Shown piece after piece: positions 44,393-54,857 of a stretch of 64,000 nucleotides of DNA (the stretch's first letter is position 1; each line of letters opens with the position of its first letter). The position numbers and the translations under genes were made by a program. Under the pieces are notes generated by a model. It was not told the DNA's origin. It made no database searches and saw only the letters and a program-made list of their open reading frames with translations. Source of the stretch: Zygnema cylindricum (Eukaryota; Streptophyta; Zygnematophyceae; Zygnematales; Zygnemataceae). The stretch covers positions 106,701 through 170,700 of the forward strand of contig JBBHKE010003005.1 in assembly GCA_037447655.1 (NCBI GenBank). Direction: 5' to 3'.

Positions 44393-44407
44393 TAGAAATA
44401 AGGGGAG

Positions 44408-45459
44408 TGTAGAAATTAATGGTTATTTGTTAGTATTTTCTAGGTCTAAAATGAAAGGTAGGAAAAAAGCCGAGGCAATCTGCTTCTAGCTCCTCTCTGC
44501 AGCTCCCACATTTGTCGTAGTGACTGAAAGTTGAAGAGGAAGCAAGAGCCATGGCTGCTTATGCTGCTTAAAGAGATAGAGAGACATGTGATACATTTTG
44601 GTAGATTTACCAAAATATACTTGAAGGACCCAGGATTTGATCCTAGTACCTACCGTCCGTCAATTCAGGGTAGTCGGTAGCTTTATCCTATAGTCTAGGA
44701 TCGGTGATGAGACGTATAGGGTTTAACAAATATTTAAACAGTAACGCGTGAACAAATTCATTTAACTGTAACTATAGACATTGCACGTGGATATAGTTTT
44801 GTAAAGAACGAAGTAGAGTACGAATATCGAACGGATATCGCGCATTTTGTTCCTACAACAAAACAAATATCGGCAACAATTTATGATGGCTACGATTAAA
44901 ACCGGTTTTAATCGGACGACTGCAAAGGACGCCGAGATCGCGGAATAGGATTTTGGCGGTTTTCTGTCACCGCCACATTGATCGACACATGGCACGATAA
45001 CATTCGATTACAGCATCTCCATGGATTTCATGAACAAATCCAATATATGACATGTGTCAGTTAGTTCGCCATGTCCTACAATGGCAGTACAAAAAGTACA
45101 TCAACACTTGTAACTTTTTGTACGATACAATATTTTGATTGGTGTCGTATTTCAAGAGATAGTGTTTTAGGGAGAGAGAGGACTTAAGAAATTTGGAAGA
45201 TAGGACCCTCTCTCCCAAAGAGCCTATGTACAAAAGGTCAAATTTGACCCTCCATAACTTACTGCTCAAGGGAGCAAATTCAGAGATTTTTTTTGCTATC
45301 GACTCAAGGGAGTCTTGCCTTCACAAAGGTGAATGTGGTCAGAGTTTTGGTATGCCACGGTGGCAATTACTCTTGCTGAAACACAAAGGGGTCAGGGTTA
45401 TCCTAGAGGCTTTTTGCAAACTCTCCTTTCTGATGACGTATGGAGGTCTCAGAGTTGCA
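44408..45459 (+). repeat. C1 3' LTR (1052 bp)
   Basis: It begins TGTAGAAATTAATGGTTATTTG like the C1 5' LTR and ends GAGTTGCA. The target duplication ACAAA follows. Confidence 0.9.
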
Positions 45460-45464
45460 ACAAA

Positions 45465-45920
45465 CGTACAAAGAGTTAAATTAAATAGAGAATGAAATCT
45501 TCTCGAAACATCATAGTTATCCGTACAAAATAAAATAAAAAGTATGCAAACTTCAACTAGAAAACTCCACGACAACACGCAATATAATTTGCCACACAAA
45601 ATGTACGCCGCGACTGAAACAATAATTTCCACATTGAACGGCAAATAGAATTGTGCGTCCCGTTGCTAAACATCGTTGTTAATCGCGGGCTCCTGATTTT
45701 TTGATGAAACATAACTTGACCTTTAAAGAACCAACAAGAATAATACCTAAGTCAGAGATCGTAGTAGTCAAAAATATATAATTTATTTTCTCAAAATTTG
45801 AGTACGCACAACCCGACCAGGTTATGACACGCTCCTAAATTGTTACCCGTTACCCGAAATGTGTTTACGAAATAAAGAGCTAAACGAACCTGGATTTATA
45901 GCGACTACCCGTACCCGCCT
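45465..45920. other. Unassigned DNA between C1 and the LTR-B block
   Basis: No repeat or gene is recognised. This is the only stretch between 30.9 kb and the right end that I cannot assign to a retroelement, apart from 47316-47520. Confidence 0.5.
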
Positions 45921-47315
45921 TGTCATGCATGTGTCTAATTTAACCAACAAGCATGCAACCCAACCACATGTGTAGCAGAAAAGGTGGAATAGACAACGAG
46001 CAATGCAAATCCCAAAGCAAAAAGAATTATAATACAAATCAAAAATAAATATCACAATGTGAAAATGAAATAGCAGGTGGAAAATATAAAAGGTGGAAGG
46101 TGAGTGGGAAGCCGAGATAGATCCATTCATCTACTAAGCCAATGGGTAGCCATTAGGCTCCACGGTTTAGGCGTATTCCTTACAGGAGTTAGGTCTAGGA
46201 TTTCGAATAAAGACAACAAAACCAAAAAAATGCAAGAAGACAACAATAAAATTCTGCGGAGAATCCGAGATAACTAGATCCAAGAACGCTGATTAGAGAA
46301 AATTACAACAAGAAAAAAAGCAATGAAAATATGTAGAAAATCCGAAATAATGGAATTCTAACAAACAAGTAAAATTAGCAACAAGAAAATACAAGAAAGC
46401 AACGTTAAAAATCTGCATAGAATTCGGGAAAACCGGATTTTGACACACTAATAACCAATTGCAGAAAATGATAATAGAAAACAAACAATTGGAAGCTATA
46501 AAGAATCCGAGATAACCAGATTCTAATAAACCACAAGCAAACTCCAATCGAGGCACCAGAAATTAGACAACAAAAAGTCCAACTACAAGTCACAAAATGC
46601 ATACACAAGGATTTAGAAATAGCTTCAGAAAGTAGGCAGAATCCACACTAAAAGAGGTTGTTGAAGGGAAACCGTGCGGACTCCGGCCGAAACCGAGTGA
46701 ATTAACTTGTACGGCTTACAATGAAAGTTTAATGAGGAAAGAGAAAAGCTAAACTCTCAAAAAAACTAAGGCAGAAAAAGCCTTACAGGGAAAAAATTGA
46801 CAATTTGAATATGGAAAAAGACAAGGGGAAATGACAGAAAGATCTAAGTATTCTTCGACCAATTCCTGTACTCTCAAATTATGAGAGTACAAAACTAACA
46901 CAATCGCCTAAGTACTAACGAAATAGCCAAAGTACTAATTCGTGACATTTGCTAACTAACCTATCATGTGAGAGTATTTCATTTTACAATTTGTGACTAG
47001 TTTCGGTTTTGGCCAATAAGCGACCTGAAACATATGCCTACGTTACAAAATTCGCAATCTGCGGATTAAAACCCTTCCTAACTACATGTATGCGTGAACC
47101 TACAGGGGTTCACAACTTCAATGTGAACCAAAAATCGAAGCGCCAAGAAACGCTTTGTGTACACATGATTCGTACATCGCAAAATTCCAACTGAAGTGAA
47201 AGTAAAAGCAAAAAAAAAAGTACAAATGTAATATCGCGGAGGTTCTTTCATCTTGATTTGTACGACCTCCAAACTATATCCGCGTACGGCATTCGAATCG
47301 TGCACCTTCAAATCC
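45921..47315 (-). repeat. LTR-B copy, 5'-truncated
   Basis: This is the reverse complement of most of 32294-33936. Its 3' end (45921) has the intact terminal GCATGACA on the minus strand. About 185 bp of the LTR start are missing; homology stops at about 47315. Confidence 0.85.
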
Positions 47316-47520
47316 TGTACCTACGCACAGCGCACTAAGGTATTATTGCACTGGGCAGCGTGCGTGGCGTCACGTCACAATAACCAACGATATAAAATTA
47401 GTGACGGGAAAAAGTGCGTGAAACTAAACCCACGTGCAAACAAAATCATGCTTGCGTGCCAAAATCGGCGTGCTTGAGAAAACTTGCGTGCTGCAGGAAA
47501 ATCGATGCCGCGACTAACTA
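47316..47520. other. Unassigned 200 bp between LTR-B parts
   Basis: Rich in GTGCGTG-like words. No similarity to other parts of the window is recognised. Confidence 0.4.
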
Positions 47521-47720
47521 ATGCCATAGGGCGTTACATTTGTGGCATTTTACAACCCTAACCACACGTAATGGCAGAAAAGGGGAAAAAACGACAGTCA
47601 GAGTCCCGAGGAAAGAGATTATAATACAGTAAAAGAATATGACAATGTGAAAATGTAATAACAAGTGGAAAAGATAGAAGGTGGAAGGTGAGTGGGAAGC
47701 CGAGAGAGATCCATTGATCC
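47521..47720 (-). repeat. LTR-B 3' segment (diverged)
   Basis: It matches 45970-46135, the last part of LTR-B, and ends abruptly at GATCCATTGATC where a run of nine C begins. Its outer end differs from the other LTR-B copies, so it may belong to a subfamily. Confidence 0.7.
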
Positions 47721-48088
47721 CCCCCCCAAGCTCCTTAGCCTGCGGAGGAGCTGGCCAACACAATCGGAAGCCCGCGAAGACGCGCATTGGAAGTCTCCTT
47801 AGTAATGAGTAGGTCCTACGAAAAATCTTGCAAAATATGTGAAGCACCCATCTTGGCATGCTCCTTAATAGCCATGTAATCTACAACCTGTGAACTCAAC
47901 ATCCCATTAGAGGACATCTTGACAATCTTGAGAATGCATGGAGAGATGTTAGTATCAAATGTGGTTATACCAGCATAAGACGGAAGTGCTCTCGCTGAAT
48001 GAGCCATGATAGGCAAGGGCTTCCACGCCAAAATAAAAGGAAGACAAATCTTCCGCTCCGAAAACTGATTAGGTCTGTAAGAGAATGT

Positions 48089-48382
48089 CTAGTCATGCAT
48101 ATCTACACCGCCACCGACCCGAAATATAACGTCTTGGCCAACCAAACATTCGTAATGGCTACACTTAGTTATTAGTGCATGTGAGGAAATTTCATAAAAT
48201 TCAGTTTCGATTTCAGTTTGAAACCCAAATACAAGGGGGTCCTTAGTGATTCCAAGGACAAGCTCAGTAGTGCCAGCTAAAGTTAGTAAACGTGTGGTTG
48301 TGGGCTGCAGCTTGTCTGCCGTGAGACGAAGCGTCAACGCAAATCCGGATCCTAGAATTACGGGTTTGCCTTTAGTGTCCAT
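48089..48382 (-). pseudogene. Retropepsin-like segment
   Basis: The 97-codon frame contains LGSGFALTLRL in the place of the usual DSGS/DTG site and a downstream HYECLVGQDVIF segment typical of retroelement aspartic proteases. The catalytic Asp appears lost (LGSG). A further frame (48031-47816) follows with no known domain. Confidence 0.6.
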
Positions 48383-48972
48383 GTGAGGGAGGGAAGGTGC
48401 GACACCATTGACTGTGAATGAATGTCGACTGTTATCAAAAAAGTTGATCTGGGGATCTAATGTACGACGTTCGTCCGCTGAAATTGGCTGGACTGCTGAC
48501 AGATTGGGATTCTGCTACAACGCGCGTAAAATAGCGACTGGAGTTACCCCACCCAAAGTAGGAGAAACCTTGGGCACGTCCTCGATCATATAAGATAAGA
48601 TGCTTAACCGTTCCTTGACGCGATTAGCATCTTCGATTGTACTATCCAAGATTGTTAGTGCTTCAGCTACAATAGCCAAAGCCGTTATCGGAAGAGGGGA
48701 GAGAGTTTTTTTCTCGAAAGATAGTGGAATTTGAGAATTTGTTACTTTTCCAACTCGATTATGATCTGCCAAGCCTTGGTCAAACGTGGCTGCTCATTGT
48801 TTGACGGTAAAATCCTGAAGGGTTCAACCGGCCAACGTCGCCATATGAACGACCGTTCGGGCCATTCTTATAAACTGTGGCTTCATTTCCGCCATGAAGG
48901 CAGCAAACTGTTCCTTCATCATAACAGCCATAGTAGCTTACAGCTCTATCTTTTCTCTCTCTCTACGAGAAA

Positions 48973-49239
48973 TTATAGGAGGAGCATATTCTTTCTCCGT
49001 TTCCTTAGGCGGAGTACCCGGCTTGGCGAACGGGCGAGAATACCCCTATTCTTGATTTGATTCTGATATGAGAACTCTAGGTTTCTATTATGGCATTGAT
49101 GGGCATAATGTCCCATTTGGTGATAGTGAGTGCATGTGGCCGTCTTATCTGGACACATGCGAGCCTCATGCCCTGTTTCCTTGCAACGAAAACATAATCT
49201 CTTTCCATGGTTAAACGGTGGAGCTCCTATGGAAGGCAC
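48973..49239 (-). pseudogene. Gag zinc knuckles
   Basis: CFRCKETGHEARMC is a canonical CCHC knuckle. A second knuckle follows with its second Cys replaced by Tyr (CTHYHQMGHYAHQC). Confidence 0.85.
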
Positions 49240-49452
49240 CTTCTGAAGCCTATTGTTGGGCCATGGGTTGCTTGGTGGGGGAAGTGGGGAAGCAACTTGA
49301 GATCAATCATGAGCTTCCCACCAACACGACTGCATCTCATATTGAACCACATATTGGGCGGCTTGGTCAAAGGAAAATTTCAAGCCGTATATCTGCGTAA
49401 GATGACTTTGGATAAATTGTTTTGAGTGATCACGAAACTGTCCAACAAATTT

Positions 49453-50204
49453 TTAAACAGCTTCCGCATCGGATATTAAGTTCGGTAAGGCTTCCCGTAG
49501 CGTCTCCATACAAGCACGTAAAGCGGGGGCGGTTTCACCCGGTTGACGTTCGAAGTTCATCAGTTCTTTCACTAGATATGGATTTTGCATTTGATACTCC
49601 GCTTCTAAGAGATCGAACATGACAGAAAAGGGATCTCGCAACGGAATCATCATCCCTGATCGTGCGGGACAGTAGCACGTGGAGCCACTGCATATTGCCG
49701 AGGAATTTACGCGACAGCAGGAACTAGGACATTACCTTGGGCATCCAAGACCTCGGGAAAAGCGGCCTGAAACAGGACATCCGCTTGTCCTATGACCTCT
49801 GGTGTGCCAGCGAAAAGAGGGGAAAATTCTGTCATCGTGAGTATACTATTATACTTGTGGGGATATAGGGTTAGAGCCAAACCTCTGAGGTACCGACCAA
49901 GGAGAGAGAATGCTACACGAAGATCAAATCGATCTTGATAGCGAAATGCCATATCGCGCATTTCGGTATCATACAACCTACAGAAATGAGATAAGAACAT
50001 TGTATCCTTCATCCCTGAAAAGCAAAATAACATTTTGCTCATAGGGCCCTCCGAGGAGGAAGCCATGTCACTGACCAGCGTGTACGCAGGTGGGACAAAA
50101 ATTAGACCAGGAGAGGACCAAAAGGAGAGGGAACCTGAGTCGAATCCCGCGAGTCTCGAGTCTCTGGTTTCCTCTACAGATAGCGTAGAGGAGACGGTGG
50201 ACAA
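49453..50204 (-). pseudogene. Gag-like frames of the LTR-B-associated element
   Basis: Two frames (50204-49707 and 49653-49453) include FRYQDRFDLRVAFSLLGRYL and MNFERQPGETAPALRACM, which look like retrotransposon Gag (capsid) sequence. A frameshift or stop separates them. Confidence 0.65.
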
Positions 50205-51827
50205 AGAAGAGACTGACGTGAGTCCGGAACGGACAGAGGATGTTCTCGATATTGGAACCGAAGTTTTAGGAAAATTAGATATACTTGCTAGATCGATTTG
50301 GTCTACATGTGATGGGCGAAAAGCTACACCACTACGAGTAGACCCGGAACGGAAATTAAAATTGTTCTAATCGGTGGGCATAAAACGAAGAGGGAAACAA
50401 CGACGAGATAATGAACACGATCTATACGAAATGCAACAAGTGAGCAACCAAGCCACACACAACAATCAAACCAATAAGTCTTTATCAAGGCAACGATGAC
50501 TAGATCTTCCAAAAAGCCGTGTTACCGAAACCTTCTACCCTGCAAACAAGTGGGCAAGGCCGGAGGGCCAAATCTATAAAGGCAGAAAAATTGATATCTA
50601 AGCACCCACAGGTGCAGATCTATAGCAACACAAACAGAGAGACAACTATCCAAGGCCACCAACGGCCATATCTAAGCTGTAAAATCCACTCCATGCAATC
50701 ACGAAAACAGAAGGCCACTCACGGCCAGATTACAAACAAAGAAAGCTGGGAAATGCAAGTGCTCAATACAATTGGGTCCAACAAAACCCAATCCACGCAC
50801 GAACCCTCTAAACGGTCAACCAACTATCTTAACACGCTCCTGCGCCCACAGGGCATCGTAATACTTACAGAACACCTTTAATAATCTGGTGATTATCAAA
50901 GGTGAGCAGCAGCTGGTCGCCGCAGCTGGGGCTTTGCAACGCCAAAGTGTGAATCTGCTCCACAATCCGCTCCCAAAGTTTCCTCCAAAAAGAGTCTTCT
51001 CCAAATGTCCTCAGGATAGTGTGGGCCTCCACACAATTTCCAAATAATCGTGTGAAACACCACGGCTTAACAATGCAAATTACGAACCAAAACTGAAAGC
51101 GAATCCAAAATGTGAAGCCACGGAGATCTCCGTATGGTGCGAGACCGGGAAAGGAAGACTAAAAGTATCGGAAAAGATAGTATAAGTCACAAAGCAAGTT
51201 AGAATCAGGTTAGCGGCATCCCAAACCCGAATTCGGCAGACTAACCCTAAAATCTGCAACTAAACCCTAAAATCTGCCACAAATTTAGACCTAAAAAACC
51301 TAAAATAGAGTGGCAGCAAGGTGGGCAACAGAAGTAAGATAGAGGGAAAACACCAAAAAACTGAATTGAAAAAAACAAACAAAAGTCTTTTCAAGGTACA
51401 AATTTTAGATATATATCAATTTTTATAATTTTTCTTTCAAAGGAAAAACTGAAAAAGAAACTACAAGTGGAGAAGAGGTAGGATTAAAACTGATGGAAAG
51501 ATAAAACCGGATCAGAAGGAAAAAACTATATTAAAAATACGTGCAAGAAAATTTAGAAATGGAAAGAAATGGATTTTATATGGTAAATAATGTATTTATA
51601 TATTTTTCTTTTTAAATTTCTCACGCCAAACTGAGAATGAAAACTGAAAATAAAAGGTAAATTGGATTGGAAATGGAAAAGACAAAACCAAGAACAAAAA
51701 CTGAAAATGAAAGATAATATTTTTTTTTTCAACAAAAACTGAAAATGAAATATTACAATTTTTTTGATTTTTCCAAACACAAAACAAGAGAGAGGAGAAT
51801 GATAATTTGAGAGTACAGGAATACTAA
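50205..51827 (-). other. Leader region of the gag-protease block
   Basis: No coding domain is seen. The A-rich and T-rich stretches at 51370-51780 are low complexity. Open frames here do not resemble proteins. Confidence 0.5.
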
Positions 51828-53162
51828 GCCGATGGGTAGCCACTAGGCTCCACGGTCTGGGCGTATTCCTTACAGGAGTTAGATCTAGGATTGCAAATAA
51901 ATAAAAATAGCAACCGAAGCCGAAAACAATAAATAGCAAATTGTAAAGAATTCGAAATAACCGAATTCGAACAAAGCAATAATTATAACAATAAGCAACA
52001 AAATAGCAAACAATGAGAAAACAAATAAGTAAAACTAGCACGAGGGAAATACCAGAAAGCAGCGATAAAAATTTGCACAGAATTCGAGATAATCGGATTC
52101 CAACACACTAAAAACCAATCGCAAAAAATAACGATAGAAAACCAAGCAATGGAAACAAGGAAAATGTGTAGAGAATCCGAGATAACCGGATTCTAGCAAC
52201 CCACAAATAAACTTCAACAAAGGCAACATAAATTACACGATAGCAAATCAAACCCTAATTCACAGAATGCATCCACAAGGGTCTAGAAATAGTCTGGGAA
52301 AGTCTGCAGAATCCACACTAAAAAAGGTTGTTAAAGGGAAACCGTGCGGACTCCAGCCGAAACCGAGTGAATTAAATTGTAGGGCTTACATGGAAAGTAT
52401 AATAGAGAAAAGAGAAAGACTAGGCGCTTAACTAACCAAGGCAGAAAAAGCCTTGCAGAAAAACACTGACAATTTGACTAAGGGAAAAGACAAGGGAAAA
52501 AGACAAGAAAATGTAAGTCCTTTTCGATCAATTCCTGTACTCTCAAATTATGAGAGTACGAACCTAACGCAATCGTCTAAGTACTAACGAAATAACCAAA
52601 GTACTACTTTTTGACATCTGCTAACTAGCCAATCATGTGAGAGTATTTCACTGTACAATTTGTGACAAGTTTGGGTTCTGGCCAATAAGCGACCAGGACC
52701 ATATGCCTACGTTACAAAATTCACAATCCGCGGATTAAAACCCTTCCTAACTACATGTATGCGTGAACCTACATGGGTTCACGACTTCAATGTGAACCAA
52801 AAATCGAAGCGCCAACAAACGCTCCGCGTACACGCGGTTCGTACATCGCGAAATTCCAACTTAAGTGAAAGTACATGCGAAAATAAAAGTACAAATGTAA
52901 TATCGTGGAGGTTCGTTCATCTTGTATCGTACGACCTCCAAACGATATCCGCGTACACCATTCGAATCGTGCACCTTCAAATCGCGCACGAAAATATGTA
53001 TCTCTGTGTCACCAGCGGAATTCCCAACGTCTCTTCGAAGTAAGTACACAATAAATCCTGCATTCAAGCATGATTTTAACACAACCAGAATTAGTGTAGC
53101 CTCAACCCGTAATATTCCTACAAATAAACAAAATACATGTCTCGACACAATGCGGCATGACA
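51828..53162 (-). repeat. LTR-B copy, 3'-truncated, inside the C3 3' LTR
   Basis: On the minus strand it begins TGTCATGCC at 53162, immediately after copia LTR sequence ...GACGGGCAACC. It matches 32294-33650 and stops where the gag-protease block begins. Confidence 0.9.
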
Positions 53163-53265
53163 GGTTGCCCGTCAATTCTCACTGACTACGAAAGGGAGAG
53201 TTGCAGTATCATTTAAAAAAAAGATATAATATAAAATATCACTTTTCAACACTCCCCTTAACTTT

Positions 53266-53571
53266 CTAGTCTAACTTTTCCTTCAGTCCACACTTCTCCC
53301 TACAAAATGTTAATTTGGGAGAAGGAACTGGCTTAGTCATCATATCTGCTACCATCTCTCCATTCGGTGTATGTTCCAAACTAATTATTTTATTCTCAAC
53401 TTTCTCACTAACAAAGCTCAAATGAATATCCATATGCTTTGGTTTAAAGTGATGCTTAGGATTTGCTGCAATTGCTATCGTAGCTTGATTGTCACAAAAT
53501 ATCTTTTGCACTCCACTCTTCATATATCCCAGTTCTTGAAGCAAAGATTTCACCCACATCAATTCTTTCAC
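53266..53571 (-). pseudogene. C3 RNase H, C-terminal part
   Basis: It contains KSLLQELGYMKSGVQKIFCDNQATIAI and ends at the natural stop after CGLKEKLD. It is separated from the upstream part by TAA after MEAEYMAS. Confidence 0.9.
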
Positions 53572-53577
53572 AGCTGA

Positions 53578-53907
53578 TTAAGAGGCCATATACTCAGCCT
53601 CCATGGTGGACTGAGCAATCACCTTTTGTTGCTTGCTGCTCCAACAGCAAGCCCTATTCCCAACAAACAACACATACCCAGAAGTACACCTTCTCATCAG
53701 AGCATCCCCATAACTGGCATCACTCCAAGTGGTGATGTCAGTATTATCCCCTCCCAAATGCAACCACAAATCTCTTGTTCCTATCAAGTACCGCATGACC
53801 CTTTTGGCTGCTTCCCAATCTTTCTTCCTATGATCATTCAGACTCCTACTTAATACTCCCACAGCTGCTGCAATATCAGGACGAGTACAGTTCATAAAAT
53901 AGAACAA
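53578..53907 (-). pseudogene. C3 RNase H, N-terminal part
   Basis: FYFMNCTRPDIAAAVGVLSRSLN leads to QKVIAQSTMEAEYMAS. The Cys-Ser codons of other copies are TAA-TCA here. Confidence 0.9.
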
Positions 53908-54848
53908 ACTACCGACAACCTGTCTAACTCATTATCCAAGATCAAGACTCCCTCTTCTGAGCTCCCCTCATTACCCTTCTTTAAGTCCATGGGAGTCGTA
54001 CAACTATTTGCTTTATCCATCTGAAATTTTTCAAGCATATTCCCTATTGCTTCCTTTTGAGTTAGTCTAATTGTTTTCTTCTCTCTATCTCTTTCCATCT
54101 GAATTCCCAAAATGTACTTTGCCTCTCCCAAGTCCTTCATTTCAAATCTACTCTTTAGATCCTTTTTCAGCCTATTAATTTTCACCATTGATTTACTCAA
54201 AACAAGCAAATCATCCACATAGATAGCAATGAAAATTATACCTTCCTCATCCTCAAATAGATAGATGGAATGATCCGAACTGATTCGGATATATCCCAAA
54301 CTCGTCAAAAACTCGTCCAACTTCTTGTTCCATTGACGTGGAGCTTGCTTTAGTCCATAAAGAGACTTTATCAATCTGCACACCTTACTTTCTTCTCCCT
54401 TTTCAACAAATCCTTCCGGCTGTCGCATGAAGATCTCTTCTTCTAATTCCCCGTGTAAGAAAGCGGTTTTGATGTCCATCTGGTGCACTTCCATGTCTTC
54501 CGCTGCCGCTAAACTAAGTAGAATCCGGACGGAGGGAAATCTAACAACCGGAGCGAAGGTCTCCTCATAATCGATTCCCTCCTTTTGTGTGAACCCCTTT
54601 GCCACTAATCTGGCTTTGTATCGCTCAATGGTGTTATCGGGATTGAGTTTCAACTTAAATACCCACTTACATCCTATCGGCTTTCTGTCCGAAGGACAAT
54701 CCACCAACTCCCATGTGTTTGCTTCCATAATGGAAGCCATCTCATCATTAATGGCTGTCACCCATCTACTACTTTCCGGACTATTAATTGCCTCTGAGTA
54801 AGTCTGGGGTTCGCTAAAATGTGACATCTTAGTTACCTTGTTGTTCAC
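53892..54848 (-). pseudogene. C3 reverse transcriptase
   Basis: The 318-codon frame has all the usual copia RT blocks, including an intact YVDD (54210-54221). It ends DNELDRLSVVCSIL because about 45-50 bp, including the IPYRQVVGS segment, are missing at the join to RNase H. Confidence 0.9.
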
Positions 54849-54857
54849 TTGCCTCTC

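Larger units (their letters stand above)
30920..45459 (+). mobile_element. C1: Ty1/copia element with nested insertions
   Basis: The 5' LTR is 30920-31972 and the 3' LTR is 44408-45459. ACAAA flanks both ends (30915-30919 and 45460-45464). The internal region is about 4.35 kb after removing two insertions in gag: a solo LTR-B (32294-33936) and element C2 (33997-40438 plus its target duplication). Gag, protease, integrase, reverse transcriptase and RNase H remnants follow in copia order. Many stops and frameshifts make it inactive. Confidence 0.95.
47721..51827 (-). mobile_element. gag-protease block of a non-copia LTR retroelement
   Basis: On the minus strand the block starts at about 51827 with an untranslated leader, then has gag (50204-49453), zinc knuckle (near 49200), retropepsin-like sequence (48382-48089) and a final G9 purine run at 47721-47729. 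No reverse transcriptase, RNase H or integrase is visible in the 4.1 kb. The gag and CCHC layout suggests Ty3/gypsy, but without polymerase this is tentative. It lies between two parts of the LTR-B repeat. Confidence 0.7.
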
